Of a stretch of 64,000 nucleotides of DNA, positions 20,416 through 29,781 are shown piece by piece. Below the pieces are notes generated by a model. That model had not been told where the DNA came from. It worked only from the letters and a program-made list of their open reading frames with translations, and ran no database searches. The position numbers and the translations under genes are program-made. Position 1 is the stretch's first letter, and every line of letters begins with the position of its first letter. The stretch is from Modicisalibacter muralis (GTDB lineage: Bacteria > Pseudomonadota > Gammaproteobacteria > Pseudomonadales > Halomonadaceae). Where the stretch lies: the NCBI RefSeq assembly GCF_900102945.1, contig NZ_FNGI01000001.1, positions 682,001 to 746,000 of the forward strand, written 5' to 3'.

Positions 20416-21336
20416 CTACTGGTCGTGAAGTTCGAGTTCCGGCCATTCCCTCGCGGCGTCATGAACTTCGCTGATCACCGGGATGCTCGGCGCGGCGCCT
20501 TCGTGCTGCACGCAGAGCGCCGCGGCGGAGCTTGCCAGGCGCAGTGCCGCAACGGTGTCGTCGGTATGCTGACGCGCCGCCATGAAGTAGCCAATGAAGG
20601 TATCTCCGGCGGCGGTGGTATCCACGGCCTCGACCGGGTGCGCCAGTAGGTGGAGCCGCGTGTCGCCATGCTGATAGCAGACGCCGTTACGGCCCAGCGT
20701 GAGCACCACCTCGACACTCGGCAAGCGCTGGCCAAGTGCGTCGAGCAGGGCATCGGTCGGTGCCTGTTCGCCTTGATCGACCAGCATGGCGGCCTCGCCG
20801 CGATTGAGGAACAGCAGCCGGCAATGTTCCAGCGGCAGGCGCAGCACATTGGCCGCCATTGGCGCCGGGTTGAAAGCGATGTTCATGCCATGCTCGGCGG
20901 CACGAACCATCAATTTACCCAAGGCATTGCATTCATTCTGCAGTAGCAGCCAATCGCCGGATTTCACCGACGTCATCAGTGCGTCCTGCTGTGCATCGGT
21001 GAAGCCGTGATTGGCGCCAGGATGCAGGATGATGGCATTTTCGCCGTGATCGTCGACCTGGATCAGCGCGTGACCACTGGCTTCGGCGGTCAGCTCGATA
21101 TGCGCGGTATTGACTCCGGCGGTGGAGAGCGCCTCTATCACCCAGCGATCGCGCTGGCTCAGACGCCCCCAGTGAGTCACCTCACCACCGGCGCGCGCTA
21201 TCGCCAGCGATTGGTTGGCACCCTTGCCACCGAGCACCTGACGGTATCCATGACTGGACAGGGTTTCTCCGGGGCGCACCAGATGCGGTACGCGGTAAAC
21301 GTGATCGATGTTGATCGATCCATAGTTGTAAAGCAT
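20416..21336 (-). CDS. rbsK: Ribokinase-type sugar kinase
   Basis: A 306-residue PfkB-family kinase. The N-terminal sugar-binding block is NYGSINIDHVYRVPHLVRPG, followed by QVLGGKGANQSLAIARAGG. The C-terminal signature DTTAAGDTFIGYF carries the catalytic Asp and anion hole. These are the ribokinase-specific forms of the two PfkB signatures. Placed between a 2-hydroxyacid dehydrogenase and a nucleoside hydrolase on the same strand, it most simply converts ribose from nucleosides to ribose 5-phosphate. No ribose ABC transporter is nearby. Confidence 0.88.
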   Translation of the reverse strand: MLYNYGSINIDHVYRVPHLVRPGETLSSHGYRQVLGGKGANQSLAIARAGGEVTHWGRLSQRDRWVIEALSTAGVNTAHIELTAEASGHALIQVDDHGENAIILHPGANHGFTDAQQDALMTSVKSGDWLLLQNECNALGKLMVRAAEHGMNIAFNPAPMAANVLRLPLEHCRLLFLNRGEAAMLVDQGEQAPTDALLDALGQRLPSVEVVLTLGRNGVCYQHGDTRLHLLAHPVEAVDTTAAGDTFIGYFMAARQHTDDTVAALRLASSAAALCVQHEGAAPSIPVISEVHDAAREWPELELHDQ

Positions 21337-21413
21337 GGCCTCTCCTGACAGCGCATTCTTGCGGGCATTGCCGCGTTTTGGAGTATTGGCGGGCGATCAA
21401 GAGGATGCAAGCA

Positions 21414-22355
21414 TCAGCCCTGGGTCCCGGCCCACGCGCGTAAATTTTCGGCGGTCAGGCGCACGACGTTGGCGCGTGCCTCAGGGCTGATCCAGGCATT
21501 GTGCGGCGTCACGATCAGGTTCAGCGGCTCGCTCAAGGCATCGAGTAGTGGGAGCCCCTCGCGCGGGGGTTCCTGAGATAGAACGTCGATGCCCAGCCCA
21601 CCTAGCTGGCCTCGACGTAGTGCCGCCAGCACGGCCCGTTCATCGACGATGCCGCCACGCGCGCAGTTGATCACCAACGCGTCGGACTTCATGCGGCTCA
21701 GCAGGTCGGCATCGATCAGGTGCCGGGTCGCCTCGGTTAATGGGCAGTGCAGGGACAGGATATCGGCGCTGGGCGACAGCTCGACAAGTGATGGGCGCGC
21801 GTCGTTGGCTTCGTTGCCGGGGCGTGCGGCGAAGACGACATCCATGCTGAAAGCCTCGGCCAGGCGTGCCACGGCCTGCCCCAGTTCGCCACTGCCGACG
21901 ATGACCAGCCGCTTGCCGGCGAGTTCCAGCGTGCGATGATCCAGCAGACAGAAGATCGGACTCTCGTCCCAACGGCCAGCGGCGACGTCGCGTTGGTACA
22001 GCGGCAAGCGGTTGGCGAGGGCAAGCATCAGCATCATGGTGTGCTGGGCAACGCTGGCGGTACCGTAGGCATTGACGTTCTTCACGTAAATGCCATGGCG
22101 CTCGGCGGCGGCCTTGTCGATATTGTTGGTGCCGGTGGCCAGCACGCAGATCAGCTTGAGCCGAGGCAGCGCGCTCAGCAGTTCGCCGTCGAGCTGCACC
22201 TTGTTGACGATGGCGATATCGGCATCCTGTAGGCGGGCCTGGCATTCCTGCGGCTTGCTATGGGCGTGAACGTCGAGGGTGGCGACTTCATTGCACAGCG
22301 GCGACAGGTCGATATCGTCGCCTAGGCTAGCGGCATCCAGGATTACGGCTTTCAT
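21414..22355 (-). CDS. D-2-hydroxyacid dehydrogenase (glycerate/hydroxypyruvate reductase-like)
   Basis: A 313-residue NAD(P)-dependent dehydrogenase. The Rossmann signature is VIVGSGELGQAVARLAEAF near residue 150. The catalytic Arg is in NCARGGIVDERAV and the catalytic His in VTPHNAWISPEA. The wording GTNNIDKAAAERHGIYVKNVNAYGTASVAQHT resembles HprA, which reduces hydroxypyruvate to glycerate. The gap to the ribokinase gene is 77 bases, so the three genes hprA-like, rbsK and nucleoside hydrolase may be co-transcribed. Substrate remains inferred. Confidence 0.82.
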   Translation of the reverse strand: MKAVILDAASLGDDIDLSPLCNEVATLDVHAHSKPQECQARLQDADIAIVNKVQLDGELLSALPRLKLICVLATGTNNIDKAAAERHGIYVKNVNAYGTASVAQHTMMLMLALANRLPLYQRDVAAGRWDESPIFCLLDHRTLELAGKRLVIVGSGELGQAVARLAEAFSMDVVFAARPGNEANDARPSLVELSPSADILSLHCPLTEATRHLIDADLLSRMKSDALVINCARGGIVDERAVLAALRRGQLGGLGIDVLSQEPPREGLPLLDALSEPLNLIVTPHNAWISPEARANVVRLTAENLRAWAGTQG

Positions 22356-22402
22356 CGACGATTCCTCATGAACGAAGGTGGGCGAAGCTCGCTGTGTCGG
22401 CC

Positions 22403-22433
22403 TTGCCCGTCGGGGGCCGCTACACGCTATAAT
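22403..22433 (+). promoter_or_regulatory. Candidate promoter of the fmdB-aspS-ruv region
   Basis: TTGCCC (22403-22408) and a perfect TATAAT (22428-22433) are 19 bases apart, slightly long. The start would fall near 22440, 130 bases before the FmdB-like ATG. The strand and place suit the head of the aspS cluster. Confidence 0.5.
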
Positions 22434-22572
22434 ATGCGGCTTTCAAGGCAGGCTTGGAAAGCGCGTCGGCTGGCCATATTAAACGAGCCACCGCATGCTG
22501 GGGTTTGTAGCCCGATGTGCCTGCGGTGACGTTTCACGGTTGTTTTCGTACCCAAGAGTGAAGAAGAAAACC

Positions 22573-22932
22573 ATGCCGATCTATGAATATGAGTGCAAGG
22601 CCTGCGGCCATCGCCTGGAAAAACTACAGAAGCTGAGCGCCGCTCCACTGAAGGATTGCCCTTCTTGCGAGCAATCGGAGCTGTCGCGGCTGGTTTCCGC
22701 CGCCGGTTTCCGCCTGGCGGGCGGCGGCTGGTACGAGACCGATTTCAAGTCGGGCGGCAAGAAGAACCTGGCGGGCGACGCGGGCGACAAGAAAACCACT
22801 TCGAGCGCTGACGGCAAGGCCTCGCCAAGTGTCGATAAAAAAGCGCCTTCCAGCGCTGATGCCAAGAGTTCACCGGGCAAGGGCTCATCGAGTAAGTCTC
22901 CATCGAGCCCCGATAGCAAGGCCACCGCCTGA
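22573..22932 (+). CDS. FmdB-type zinc ribbon protein with long Ser/Lys tail
   Basis: A 119-residue protein. Residues 1-42 are an FmdB zinc ribbon with two cysteine pairs (CKACG and CPSCE), a fold thought to bind zinc and act in regulation, though function is not established. From about residue 60 the chain becomes a low-complexity tail of Ser, Lys, Asp, Ala and Pro with repeated SSAD.K units, probably disordered. The ribosome site is weak (GAGTGAAG). It lies 64 bases upstream of aspS, a common neighbour of this family in gammaproteobacteria. Confidence 0.85.
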   Translation: MPIYEYECKACGHRLEKLQKLSAAPLKDCPSCEQSELSRLVSAAGFRLAGGGWYETDFKSGGKKNLAGDAGDKKTTSSADGKASPSVDKKAPSSADAKSSPGKGSSSKSPSSPDSKATA

Positions 22933-22996
22933 CAACTCCGCCGGCCTCACCGGTCGGCGGAGATTCACCGATTAAAGCAACGAAACAGGATTTGAC

Positions 22997-24778
22997 ATGC
23001 GCAGCCATTATTGCGGCCAGTTGAACGAGACCCAGGTGGACCAGGAGGTCACGCTTTGCGGATGGGTGCATCGCCGCCGTGACCACGGCGGGGTGATCTT
23101 CCTCGACATGCGCGATCGTGACGGCATTGCGCAGGTCGTGGTCGACCCCGACACCCCGGAAGCGTTCGCCACCGCTGATCGCGCCCGCAATGAGTTCGTG
23201 CTGCGTATTCGCGGGCGTATTCGGCTGCGCCCCGAGGGCACCCAAAATCCCAACATGCCGACCGGCATGATCGAGGTGTTGGCTAAGCAGGTCGAGGTGC
23301 TCAACACCGCCGCCACGCCGCCGTTCCAACTCGACGAGCATGGCAAGGTCGGCGAGGAAGTGCGCCTCAAGTATCGCTATATCGATCTGCGTCGTCCGGA
23401 GATGATCGACAAATTGCGCCTGCGCTCGCGTATCTCGCACAGCGTGCGTGCCTTTCTCGAAGGCCAGGGTTTCCTGGATATCGAGACGCCGATCCTGACC
23501 CGTGCCACGCCCGAAGGCGCACGCGACTACCTGGTACCGAGTCGTACCCATGAAGGGCACTTCTTCGCGCTGCCGCAGTCGCCGCAGCTATTCAAGCAAT
23601 TGCTGATGGTTTCGGGTTTCGATCGTTACTACCAGATTGCCAAGTGTTTCCGCGACGAGGATCTGCGCGCCGATCGTCAGCCGGAATTCACCCAGATCGA
23701 CATCGAGGCATCGTTCGTCGAGGAAGACGACGTCATGGCGATCACCGAGCGTATGGTTCGTCAGCTCTTCTCCGAGGTGCTCGACGTCAAGCTGCCTGAT
23801 TTCCCGCGCATGCCCTATGCCGAGGCCATGCAGCGTTATGGCTCCGACAAGCCCGACCTGCGCATTCCGCTGGAATTGGTCGATGTCGACGATCTGATGA
23901 AAGAGGTCGACTTCAAGGTGTTCTCCGGCCCGGCCAACGCCGACGACGGCCGTGTCGCGGCGCTCAAGGTCACTGGCGGCGCCAGGCTTTCACGCAAGGA
24001 AATCGACGAGTACACCAAGTTCGTCGGTATTTACGGCGCCAGGGGGCTGGCCTGGATCAAGGTCAACGAGCGCGCCAAGGGCATCGAAGGCCTGCAATCG
24101 CCGATCGTCAAGTTCATGGAAGGCATCGTCGAGTCGTTGCTCGATCGCGTGGGTGCCGAAGATGGCGACATCATCTTCTTCGGTGCCGACAAGGCACGCA
24201 TCGTCAACGAGGCGATCGGGGCGTTGCGCGTCAAGCTGGGTGGGGATCTGGACCTGTATACCGCCGAGTGGGCGCCGCTGTGGGTGGTCGATTTCCCGAT
24301 GTTCGAGGCCGACGATGCCGGTCGCCTGTCGGCGTTGCATCATCCGTTTACCGCGCCGTCGTGCACGCCGGACGAGCTCAAGGCCAATCCGGCGGCGGCG
24401 CTATCGCGCGCTTACGACATGGTGCTCAACGGCACTGAATTGGGTGGCGGGTCGATTCGTATCCACGATCGCGACATGCAGCGCCAGGTCTTCGAAGTGC
24501 TGGGCATCAATGATGCGGAAGCCGAAGAGAAGTTCGGCTTCCTGCTCGACGCCCTGCAGTTCGGCGCGCCGCCGCATGGTGGCCTGGCCTTTGGCCTCGA
24601 TCGCCTGGTGATGCTGATGACCGGCGCACGGACCATTCGTGAAGTGATTGCGTTCCCCAAGACCCAGAGCGCGGCCTGCTTGATGACCGACGCACCGGGC
24701 GAGGTCAGTGCCGATCAGCTCAAGGATCTGAACATTCGCTTACGACAGAAGGCCAAGGTGCCCACGAGCGAAGAATAA
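22997..24778 (+). CDS. aspS: Aspartyl-tRNA synthetase
   Basis: A 593-residue bacterial-type class II synthetase that charges tRNA-Asp. An N-terminal OB-fold anticodon domain (residues about 15-105, [20 protein letters not shown]) is followed by class II motif 1, motif 2 ([18 protein letters not shown]) and, after the bacterial GAD insertion, motif 3 ([14 protein letters not shown]). The length is normal (E. coli 590). It stands upstream of ruvC, the usual gammaproteobacterial arrangement. Whether it is strictly tRNA-Asp specific cannot be judged by eye. Confidence 0.96.
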   Translation: MRSHYCGQLNETQVDQEVTLCGWVHRRRDHGGVIFLDMRDRDGIAQVVVDPDTPEAFATADRARNEFVLRIRGRIRLRPEGTQNPNMPTGMIEVLAKQVEVLNTAATPPFQLDEHGKVGEEVRLKYRYIDLRRPEMIDKLRLRSRISHSVRAFLEGQGFLDIETPILTRATPEGARDYLVPSRTHEGHFFALPQSPQLFKQLLMVSGFDRYYQIAKCFRDEDLRADRQPEFTQIDIEASFVEEDDVMAITERMVRQLFSEVLDVKLPDFPRMPYAEAMQRYGSDKPDLRIPLELVDVDDLMKEVDFKVFSGPANADDGRVAALKVTGGARLSRKEIDEYTKFVGIYGARGLAWIKVNERAKGIEGLQSPIVKFMEGIVESLLDRVGAEDGDIIFFGADKARIVNEAIGALRVKLGGDLDLYTAEWAPLWVVDFPMFEADDAGRLSALHHPFTAPSCTPDELKANPAAALSRAYDMVLNGTELGGGSIRIHDRDMQRQVFEVLGINDAEAEEKFGFLLDALQFGAPPHGGLAFGLDRLVMLMTGARTIREVIAFPKTQSAACLMTDAPGEVSADQLKDLNIRLRQKAKVPTSEE

Positions 24779-24813
24779 ATGATCAAAGGTGGTTGGCTCC
24801 AGGGAGGCGCGCA

Positions 24814-25353
24814 ATGATCGTGCTGGGTATCGATCCCGGCTCGCGCCTCACCGGTTATGGGGTGCTCGATCTGTCTGGCGGCAAGCCGCGCTATGTCGCC
24901 AGCGGTTGCATTCGCATCAAGGCCGACGGCCTGGCCCAGAAATTGGCTCAGGTGTATGCCGGTATCGCGGAGTTGATCGCCATGCACCGCCCGGCGGAAT
25001 TCGCTATCGAGCAGGTGTTCATGGCCAAGAACGCCGACTCGGCGCTCAAGCTGGGTCAGGCCAGGGGCACCGCCGTGGTGTGTGCCGCCAACCACGGCCT
25101 GCCGGTGTTCGAGTACGCGGCGCGTCAGATCAAGCAAGCCGTGACCGGCACCGGGGCCGCCGACAAGCTCCAGGTGCAGCATATGATTACTGCCGTGCTC
25201 GGCCTTAGCGCCACGCCCCAGGCAGATGCCGCCGATGCATTGGCCATCGCGCTGACCCATGCCCATACCCGCGCCGGGCTGATCCAGCAGGGCAGCTACG
25301 GTAGCCGTCGTGGTGGGCGTGGCCAACGTTGGCGCGATTATCGCCCCGAGTGA
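24814..25353 (+). CDS. ruvC: Holliday junction resolvase RuvC
   Basis: A 179-residue endonuclease that cuts Holliday junctions made by RuvAB branch migration. The four acidic catalytic residues are visible: Asp in LGIDPGSR (residue 7), Glu in IEQVFMAKN, and two Asp in [14 protein letters not shown]. The start at 24814 is supported by CCAGGGAGG just upstream; an in-frame start at 24793 adds seven residues not seen in the family. First gene of ruvCAB. Confidence 0.96.
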   Translation: MIVLGIDPGSRLTGYGVLDLSGGKPRYVASGCIRIKADGLAQKLAQVYAGIAELIAMHRPAEFAIEQVFMAKNADSALKLGQARGTAVVCAANHGLPVFEYAARQIKQAVTGTGAADKLQVQHMITAVLGLSATPQADAADALAIALTHAHTRAGLIQQGSYGSRRGGRGQRWRDYRPE

Positions 25354-25431
25354 AGCCATTCTCACGACGCTGGTCAGTCGAACGGCCGATCAGTATAGTG
25401 ACACCCCAGTCATTCGAAGGATTGTGAACGC

Positions 25432-26043
25432 ATGATTGGACGCCTGCGTGGCACCCTGTTGGAGAAGCAACCGCCCTGGATGGTGATCGACGTCAGCGGT
25501 GTCGGTTATGAGCTCGAAGCCTCCATGAACACTTTGCTGGCCTTGCCCGGAGTGGGGGAAGCGGTACAGGTTTTCACTCATCTGACCATCCGTGAGGATG
25601 CTCACCTGCTATACGGCTTTGCTCGTCAGCAGGAGCGCTCGCTGTTCCGTGCGCTGATCAAGGTCAACGGCGTCGGGCCCAAGCTGGCGCTGGCGATTCT
25701 TTCCGGCATGGAAGAAAACCAGTTCATTCGCTGTGTGATGGACGACGACATCAAGTCGCTGACCCGGCTGCCCGGTGTGGGCAAGAAAACCGCCGAACGC
25801 TTGATCGTCGAGATGCGTGACCGCTTCCCACACTGGACGGCCGAGCAAGGCGATGCACTCGACGGTCTGGGCCAGGCGGGCGAGGCCACCCATTCGCACG
25901 ATCCGTTGGCCGACGCCGAGGCGGCGCTGATCACGCTGGGCTACAAGCCCACTGAGGCAGCGCGTTTGCTCTCGGGGCTCGATGCCAAACAACCCACCGA
26001 GGCCTTGATCAAGGCCGCGCTTACACGCCAGATGGCAGGGTAA
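25432..26043 (+). CDS. ruvA: Holliday junction branch-migration protein RuvA
   Basis: A 203-residue DNA-binding subunit. It has an N-terminal OB domain (MIGRLRGTLLEKQPPWMVID), tandem helix-hairpin-helix motifs (FRALIKVNGVGPKLALAIL and LTRLPGVGKKTAERLIVEM), a flexible linker and a C-terminal domain that contacts RuvB. It forms tetramers around the junction and loads RuvB. It lies 78 bases after ruvC and six bases before ruvB. Confidence 0.96.
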   Translation: MIGRLRGTLLEKQPPWMVIDVSGVGYELEASMNTLLALPGVGEAVQVFTHLTIREDAHLLYGFARQQERSLFRALIKVNGVGPKLALAILSGMEENQFIRCVMDDDIKSLTRLPGVGKKTAERLIVEMRDRFPHWTAEQGDALDGLGQAGEATHSHDPLADAEAALITLGYKPTEAARLLSGLDAKQPTEALIKAALTRQMAG

Positions 26044-26049
26044 GGACGC

Positions 26050-27087
26050 ATGATCGAAAGCGACCGCCTGATTGCCGCCGAACCTCAGATGGGTGAAGTG
26101 CGCGTCGACCATGCCATACGCCCCAAGCGCCTGGCCGATTACATCGGCCAGCCACGCGTGCGCGAGCAGCTCGATATCTTCATCAGCGCGGCACGTGGGC
26201 GTGGTGATAGTCTCGATCATACGCTGGTGTTCGGCCCGCCGGGGCTGGGCAAGACTACGCTGGCCAACATCATCGCCGAAGAGATGGGCGTCGATATCAA
26301 GTCGACCTCCGGGCCGGTGCTCGAGCGTGCCGGCGACCTGGCCGCCATGTTGACCAATCTCCAGCCGGGCGATGTGCTGTTCATCGACGAGATTCATCGC
26401 CTGCCGGCAGCGGTCGAGGAAGTCTTGTACCCGGCGATGGAGGATTTTCAGCTGGATATCATGATCGGCGAGGGCCCGGCGGCGCGCTCGATCAAGCTCG
26501 ACCTGCCCCGGTTTACGCTGGTCGGCGCCACCACTCGCGCGGGACTTCTGACCTCGCCACTGCGCGATCGCTTCGGTATCGTCCAGCGTCTGGAGTTTTA
26601 CGCGATCGACGAGCTTACCGAGATCGTCACGCGTTCGGCGAGGCTGCTGGGAATCGAGGCCGAGGCTGGTGGCGCCGCCGAAATCGCACGCCGCGCGCGC
26701 GGTACGCCGCGTATCGCCAACCGGTTGCTGCGCCGGGTGCGCGATTACGCCGAGGTACGTGGCGATGGCCGCTTGAGCGTTGAAATCGCCGATCTGGCCT
26801 TGAACATGTTGAACGTGGATCGTCATGGGCTGGATCATATGGATCGTCGCTTGCTGTTGGCGATGATCGAGAAATTCGATGGCGGGCCGGTGGGTGTCGA
26901 CTCGCTGTCCGCGGCGATCAGCGAAGAGCGCGATACCATCGAGGATGTGCTTGAACCGTATCTGATCCAGCAGGGCCTCATGCTGCGTACCGCGCGGGGG
27001 CGCATGGTTACACGTCAGGCCTATCTGCATTTCGGCCTGGCGGCGGGTGATAGCGTACCGAATGCCTCGGGCGAGGGGCGCCCATGA
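26050..27087 (+). CDS. ruvB: Holliday junction branch-migration ATPase RuvB
   Basis: A 345-residue AAA+ motor. Walker A is [11 protein letters not shown] near residue 64, Walker B is [10 protein letters not shown], sensor 1 is LVGATTRAG, the arginine finger is in LRDRFG, and a winged-helix domain closes the chain. It pumps DNA through the RuvA-bound junction. Its final four bases overlap the ybgC start (ATGA at 27084-27087), joining the ruv genes to the Tol-Pal operon. Confidence 0.97.
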   Translation: MIESDRLIAAEPQMGEVRVDHAIRPKRLADYIGQPRVREQLDIFISAARGRGDSLDHTLVFGPPGLGKTTLANIIAEEMGVDIKSTSGPVLERAGDLAAMLTNLQPGDVLFIDEIHRLPAAVEEVLYPAMEDFQLDIMIGEGPAARSIKLDLPRFTLVGATTRAGLLTSPLRDRFGIVQRLEFYAIDELTEIVTRSARLLGIEAEAGGAAEIARRARGTPRIANRLLRRVRDYAEVRGDGRLSVEIADLALNMLNVDRHGLDHMDRRLLLAMIEKFDGGPVGVDSLSAAISEERDTIEDVLEPYLIQQGLMLRTARGRMVTRQAYLHFGLAAGDSVPNASGEGRP

Positions 27088-27479
27088 GTGCATTCACGCT
27101 ACCGGTGACGGTTTATATCGAAGACACCGATGCCGGCGGCATCGTCTATTACGTCAATTATCTCAAATACATGGAGCGGGCACGCAGCGAATGGCTCAAG
27201 CAGTTCGGTATTACCCAACGTGAATTGCTGGATGCCGGCATTCAACTGGTGGTGCATCGAATCGAATGCCGTTATGCCAAGCCCGCCCGACTCGACGACC
27301 GGCTGATGGTCAGCGCCGAGGTCGTCGAGCAATCCTCCTGTCGCCTGAGTTTTCGCCAACGGGTGACGGGTCGTGGGGAACCATTATGCGAAGCTAGCGT
27401 CGACATCGCTTGTCTGGATGCGTCCCGGCTTCGCCCGACACGTTGGCCGTCGGCACTTGCCGCGGTCCTGAACGGATAA
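27084..27479 (+). CDS. ybgC: Acyl-CoA thioesterase YbgC
   Basis: A 131-residue hotdog-fold thioesterase, first gene of the Tol-Pal operon in most gammaproteobacteria. The active-site Asp is in [23 protein letters not shown], the family signature. E. coli YbgC acts on acyl-CoA or acyl-ACP and associates with phospholipid-synthesis enzymes at the inner membrane. The start overlaps the ruvB stop by four bases, which suggests coupled translation. Confidence 0.93.
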   Translation: MSAFTLPVTVYIEDTDAGGIVYYVNYLKYMERARSEWLKQFGITQRELLDAGIQLVVHRIECRYAKPARLDDRLMVSAEVVEQSSCRLSFRQRVTGRGEPLCEASVDIACLDASRLRPTRWPSALAAVLNG

Positions 27480-27504
27480 TCCGTACCACTGATCGAGGAC
27501 ACCC

Positions 27505-28194
27505 GTGAACGACTCCATGTCCATTCCCCATCTCATCCTGAATGCCAGTCTGGTCGTCCAACTGGTCATGCTGCTACTGATTGCGGGCTCCATCGCCTCC
27601 TGGGTAGTGATCTTTCAACGCAGCTTCGTGCTGCGCCGGGCACGCAAGGCCCATAGCACCTTCGAGGACCGCTTCTGGTCCGGCGTCGATCTCAACGAGT
27701 TGTATCGTGAAACGCCGGCCGAGCAGGAAGTGCTGGGCGCCGAGCAGATCTTTCGCTCCGGCTTTCGCGAATTCAATCGCCTGCTGCCCAAGACACGCAG
27801 CGCCCAGGCGGTACTCGACGGCGTGCAGCGCGCCATGCGCGTGGCTTGGTCGCGTGAGGAAGAGCGACTCACGCTGCATCTGACGTTTCTGGCTACCGTG
27901 GCTTCGGCCAGTCCTTACATCGGCCTGTTCGGCACCGTGTGGGGCATTATGGGGTCGTTCCAGAGCCTGTCGATGGCTCAGCAGGCGACGCTGTCCACCG
28001 TGGCACCATGGATCGCCGAAGCCTTGATCGCGACGGCCATGGGTCTGTTCGCCGCCATCCCGGCGGTGATCTTCTATAACCGGCTGTCGGCGCAAGCCAA
28101 CCGGTTACTGGGGCAATATGAGGACTTCGCCGAGGAGTTTCACTCCATCCTGCACCGCAACCTGCAAGGACGCGGCGAGCGCGAAGCCGCCTGA
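27505..28194 (+). CDS. tolQ: Tol-Pal system proton-motive subunit TolQ
   Basis: A 229-residue ExbB/MotA-type inner-membrane protein with three transmembrane helices (about residues 14-36, 130-152 and 165-190). It has the conserved block ASPYIGLFGTVWGIMGSF. With TolR it turns proton flow into movement of TolA. The GTG at 27505 has GAGG six bases upstream; the ATG at 27517 is an alternative. Confidence 0.95.
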   Translation: MNDSMSIPHLILNASLVVQLVMLLLIAGSIASWVVIFQRSFVLRRARKAHSTFEDRFWSGVDLNELYRETPAEQEVLGAEQIFRSGFREFNRLLPKTRSAQAVLDGVQRAMRVAWSREEERLTLHLTFLATVASASPYIGLFGTVWGIMGSFQSLSMAQQATLSTVAPWIAEALIATAMGLFAAIPAVIFYNRLSAQANRLLGQYEDFAEEFHSILHRNLQGRGEREAA

Positions 28195-28206
28195 GGGAGC
28201 CCTACC

Positions 28207-28647
28207 ATGCACGGACCATTCAATCGCGGCCCGCGGCAAAAGCCGATGGGCGAGATCAATGTGGTGCCCTTCATTGATGTCATGCTGGTGCTATTGGTGA
28301 TTTTCATGATTACCGCGCCGATGCTGACTCAAGGGGTCGACGTCGATCTGCCCCAGGTGACCTCCGAGCCAATCCAGGATATGGAAGACACCGAGCCGGT
28401 CGTCGTCTCGGTGGATAGCCAGGGTCAGTACTTCATTTCGCTGGGTGATGGCGAAACTCCTTTGTCACTGGATGAGATCAGCGACAAGGTCATTATCATT
28501 CTAGAGCGTAAGCCCAGCACGCCGGTACTGGTGCGTGGCGATCGTAACGTTCCCTATGGCCAGATCGTAGAGCTGATGAGCACCCTGCAGATCGCTGGCG
28601 TACCCAACGTGGGGCTGATTTCCGAACCGCCCCCCAGTGATGGCTGA
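28207..28647 (+). CDS. tolR: Tol-Pal system subunit TolR
   Basis: A 146-residue ExbD-like protein with one N-terminal transmembrane helix (about residues 18-40). The helix carries the proton-conducting Asp in VPFIDVMLVLLVIFMI. The rest is a periplasmic domain that binds peptidoglycan. Followed after nine bases by tolA. Confidence 0.95.
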   Translation: MHGPFNRGPRQKPMGEINVVPFIDVMLVLLVIFMITAPMLTQGVDVDLPQVTSEPIQDMEDTEPVVVSVDSQGQYFISLGDGETPLSLDEISDKVIIILERKPSTPVLVRGDRNVPYGQIVELMSTLQIAGVPNVGLISEPPPSDG

Positions 28648-28656
28648 GGAGTATAG

Positions 28657-29781
28657 ATGGCTAGACACGAACGGCGGGTAGGTTACGGCCTGCCTACGCT
28701 GCTCGCCATCGGCGTCCATGTGCTGGTGTTGCTGTTGACCGTGCTGCGTTGGCCGGATAGCGAGGCGACACCGAGTTCGTCGTCGGTGGTACAGGCAACC
28801 CTGGTGAGTACCGAAACCGCCACCGATCAGGCGCAGCGGGTCGAAGAGGCTAAAGCCAGCGCGGCCCAGGCCAAGCAGGCCGAAGAAGCCGCCGAGGCGG
28901 CTCGTGAGGCCGAGCAGGCCCAGGCCGAGGAAGCCGAGCGCCAGGCTGAGGCTGAAGCCCAGGCGGCACGCGAAGCCGAACAACAGGAGCGTGAACAAGC
29001 AAGGCAGCAAGCCGAGGCCGAAGCCGAACGACGCGCCGAAGAAGCTGCTAAGCAAGCCGAGCTGCGCGAACAACGGGCCGAGCAGCAACGCCAGGAACAG
29101 GCCCGTGAGGAAGCGGCCCAGGCTGCAGCGGCCAAACGCCAGGCCGAGGAAGAAGCGCGCAGAAAAGCCGAGGAAGCCAAACGCCAGGCCGAGGAGGAAG
29201 CGCGCAGAAAAGCCGAGGAAGCCCAGCGTCAGGCCGAAGAGGAGGCGCGCAGAAAAGCCGAGGAGGAAGCCAAACGCCAGGCCGAAGAGGAAGCGCGTAG
29301 AAAAGCCGAGGAGGAAGCCAAACGCCAAGCCGAGGAAGAAGCGCGCAGAAAAGCCGAAGCCGCCAGGAAAGCCGAGCAACAGCGCCAGGAAGAGCTCAAG
29401 CGTGCCGCTGAAGCCGCCGCCTCGTCTCTCGACAGCGCGATCGCGGGCGAGGCTCAGGCGATTGCCAATGCCAAGCAGGCGGCCCAAGCATCCAATAGCT
29501 TTGTCAATCTGGTGCGCAATGCCGTTGAACAGGCCTGGATATTGCCATCTGGTAGCAATGGAAAACTGGAAGCTCTCGTGAGTATCCGACTCTTGCCGAC
29601 GGGCGAGCTGATTAGCGCTAGCATAAGCAAGAGCAGTGGCGACGCTGCCTTCGACCGCTCGGTGCTGCTGGCCGTGGAGCGTGCCGCGCCTTTCCGTGAA
29701 ATGAGCGCGTTGCCGGCTTCCGCCCAGAGCCAATTCCGCGAATTCAATCTGGACTTCAACCCCGAGGACGTGCGCCGATGA
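28657..29781 (+). CDS. tolA: Tol-Pal system envelope-spanning protein TolA
   Basis: A 374-residue protein with one N-terminal transmembrane helix (residues 12-30). A long Ala/Glu/Arg/Lys/Gln helical domain (about 55-255) follows, then a globular C-terminal domain (about 280-374, containing [14 protein letters not shown]) that contacts TolB and Pal. The helical arm includes five near-identical 15-16 residue repeats at residues 159-236. It links the TolQR motor to the outer membrane during constriction. Its final bases overlap the tolB ATG. Confidence 0.94.
   Translation: MARHERRVGYGLPTLLAIGVHVLVLLLTVLRWPDSEATPSSSSVVQATLVSTETATDQAQRVEEAKASAAQAKQAEEAAEAAREAEQAQAEEAERQAEAEAQAAREAEQQEREQARQQAEAEAERRAEEAAKQAELREQRAEQQRQEQAREEAAQAAAAKRQAEEEARRKAEEAKRQAEEEARRKAEEAQRQAEEEARRKAEEEAKRQAEEEARRKAEEEAKRQAEEEARRKAEAARKAEQQRQEELKRAAEAAASSLDSAIAGEAQAIANAKQAAQASNSFVNLVRNAVEQAWILPSGSNGKLEALVSIRLLPTGELISASISKSSGDAAFDRSVLLAVERAAPFREMSALPASAQSQFREFNLDFNPEDVRR
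29131..29364 (+). repeat. Tandem repeats inside tolA
   Basis: Five tandem copies of a 45-48 base unit encoding [15 protein letters not shown], with small variations (one copy has Gln for the first Lys, two have an extra Glu). They are nearly identical at DNA level, so copy number could change by slippage or recombination and alter the reach of the TolA arm. Confidence 0.85.

Noticed and set aside
25609-27093. A 494-codon open frame antisense to ruvA/ruvB
   Set aside because: It lies opposite two clearly conserved genes, has no recognisable motif, and reflects high GC codon bias.
29131-29364. Regular repeats that might suggest a CRISPR array
   Set aside because: They are tandem without spacers and encode the TolA helical arm in frame.
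28501-29733. A 410-codon open frame antisense to tolR/tolA that looks like a Leu/Phe/Gly-rich repeated membrane protein
   Set aside because: It is the mirror of the tolA Ala/Glu/Lys repeats. The plus-strand tol genes are unmistakable, and no ribosome site supports the antisense frame.
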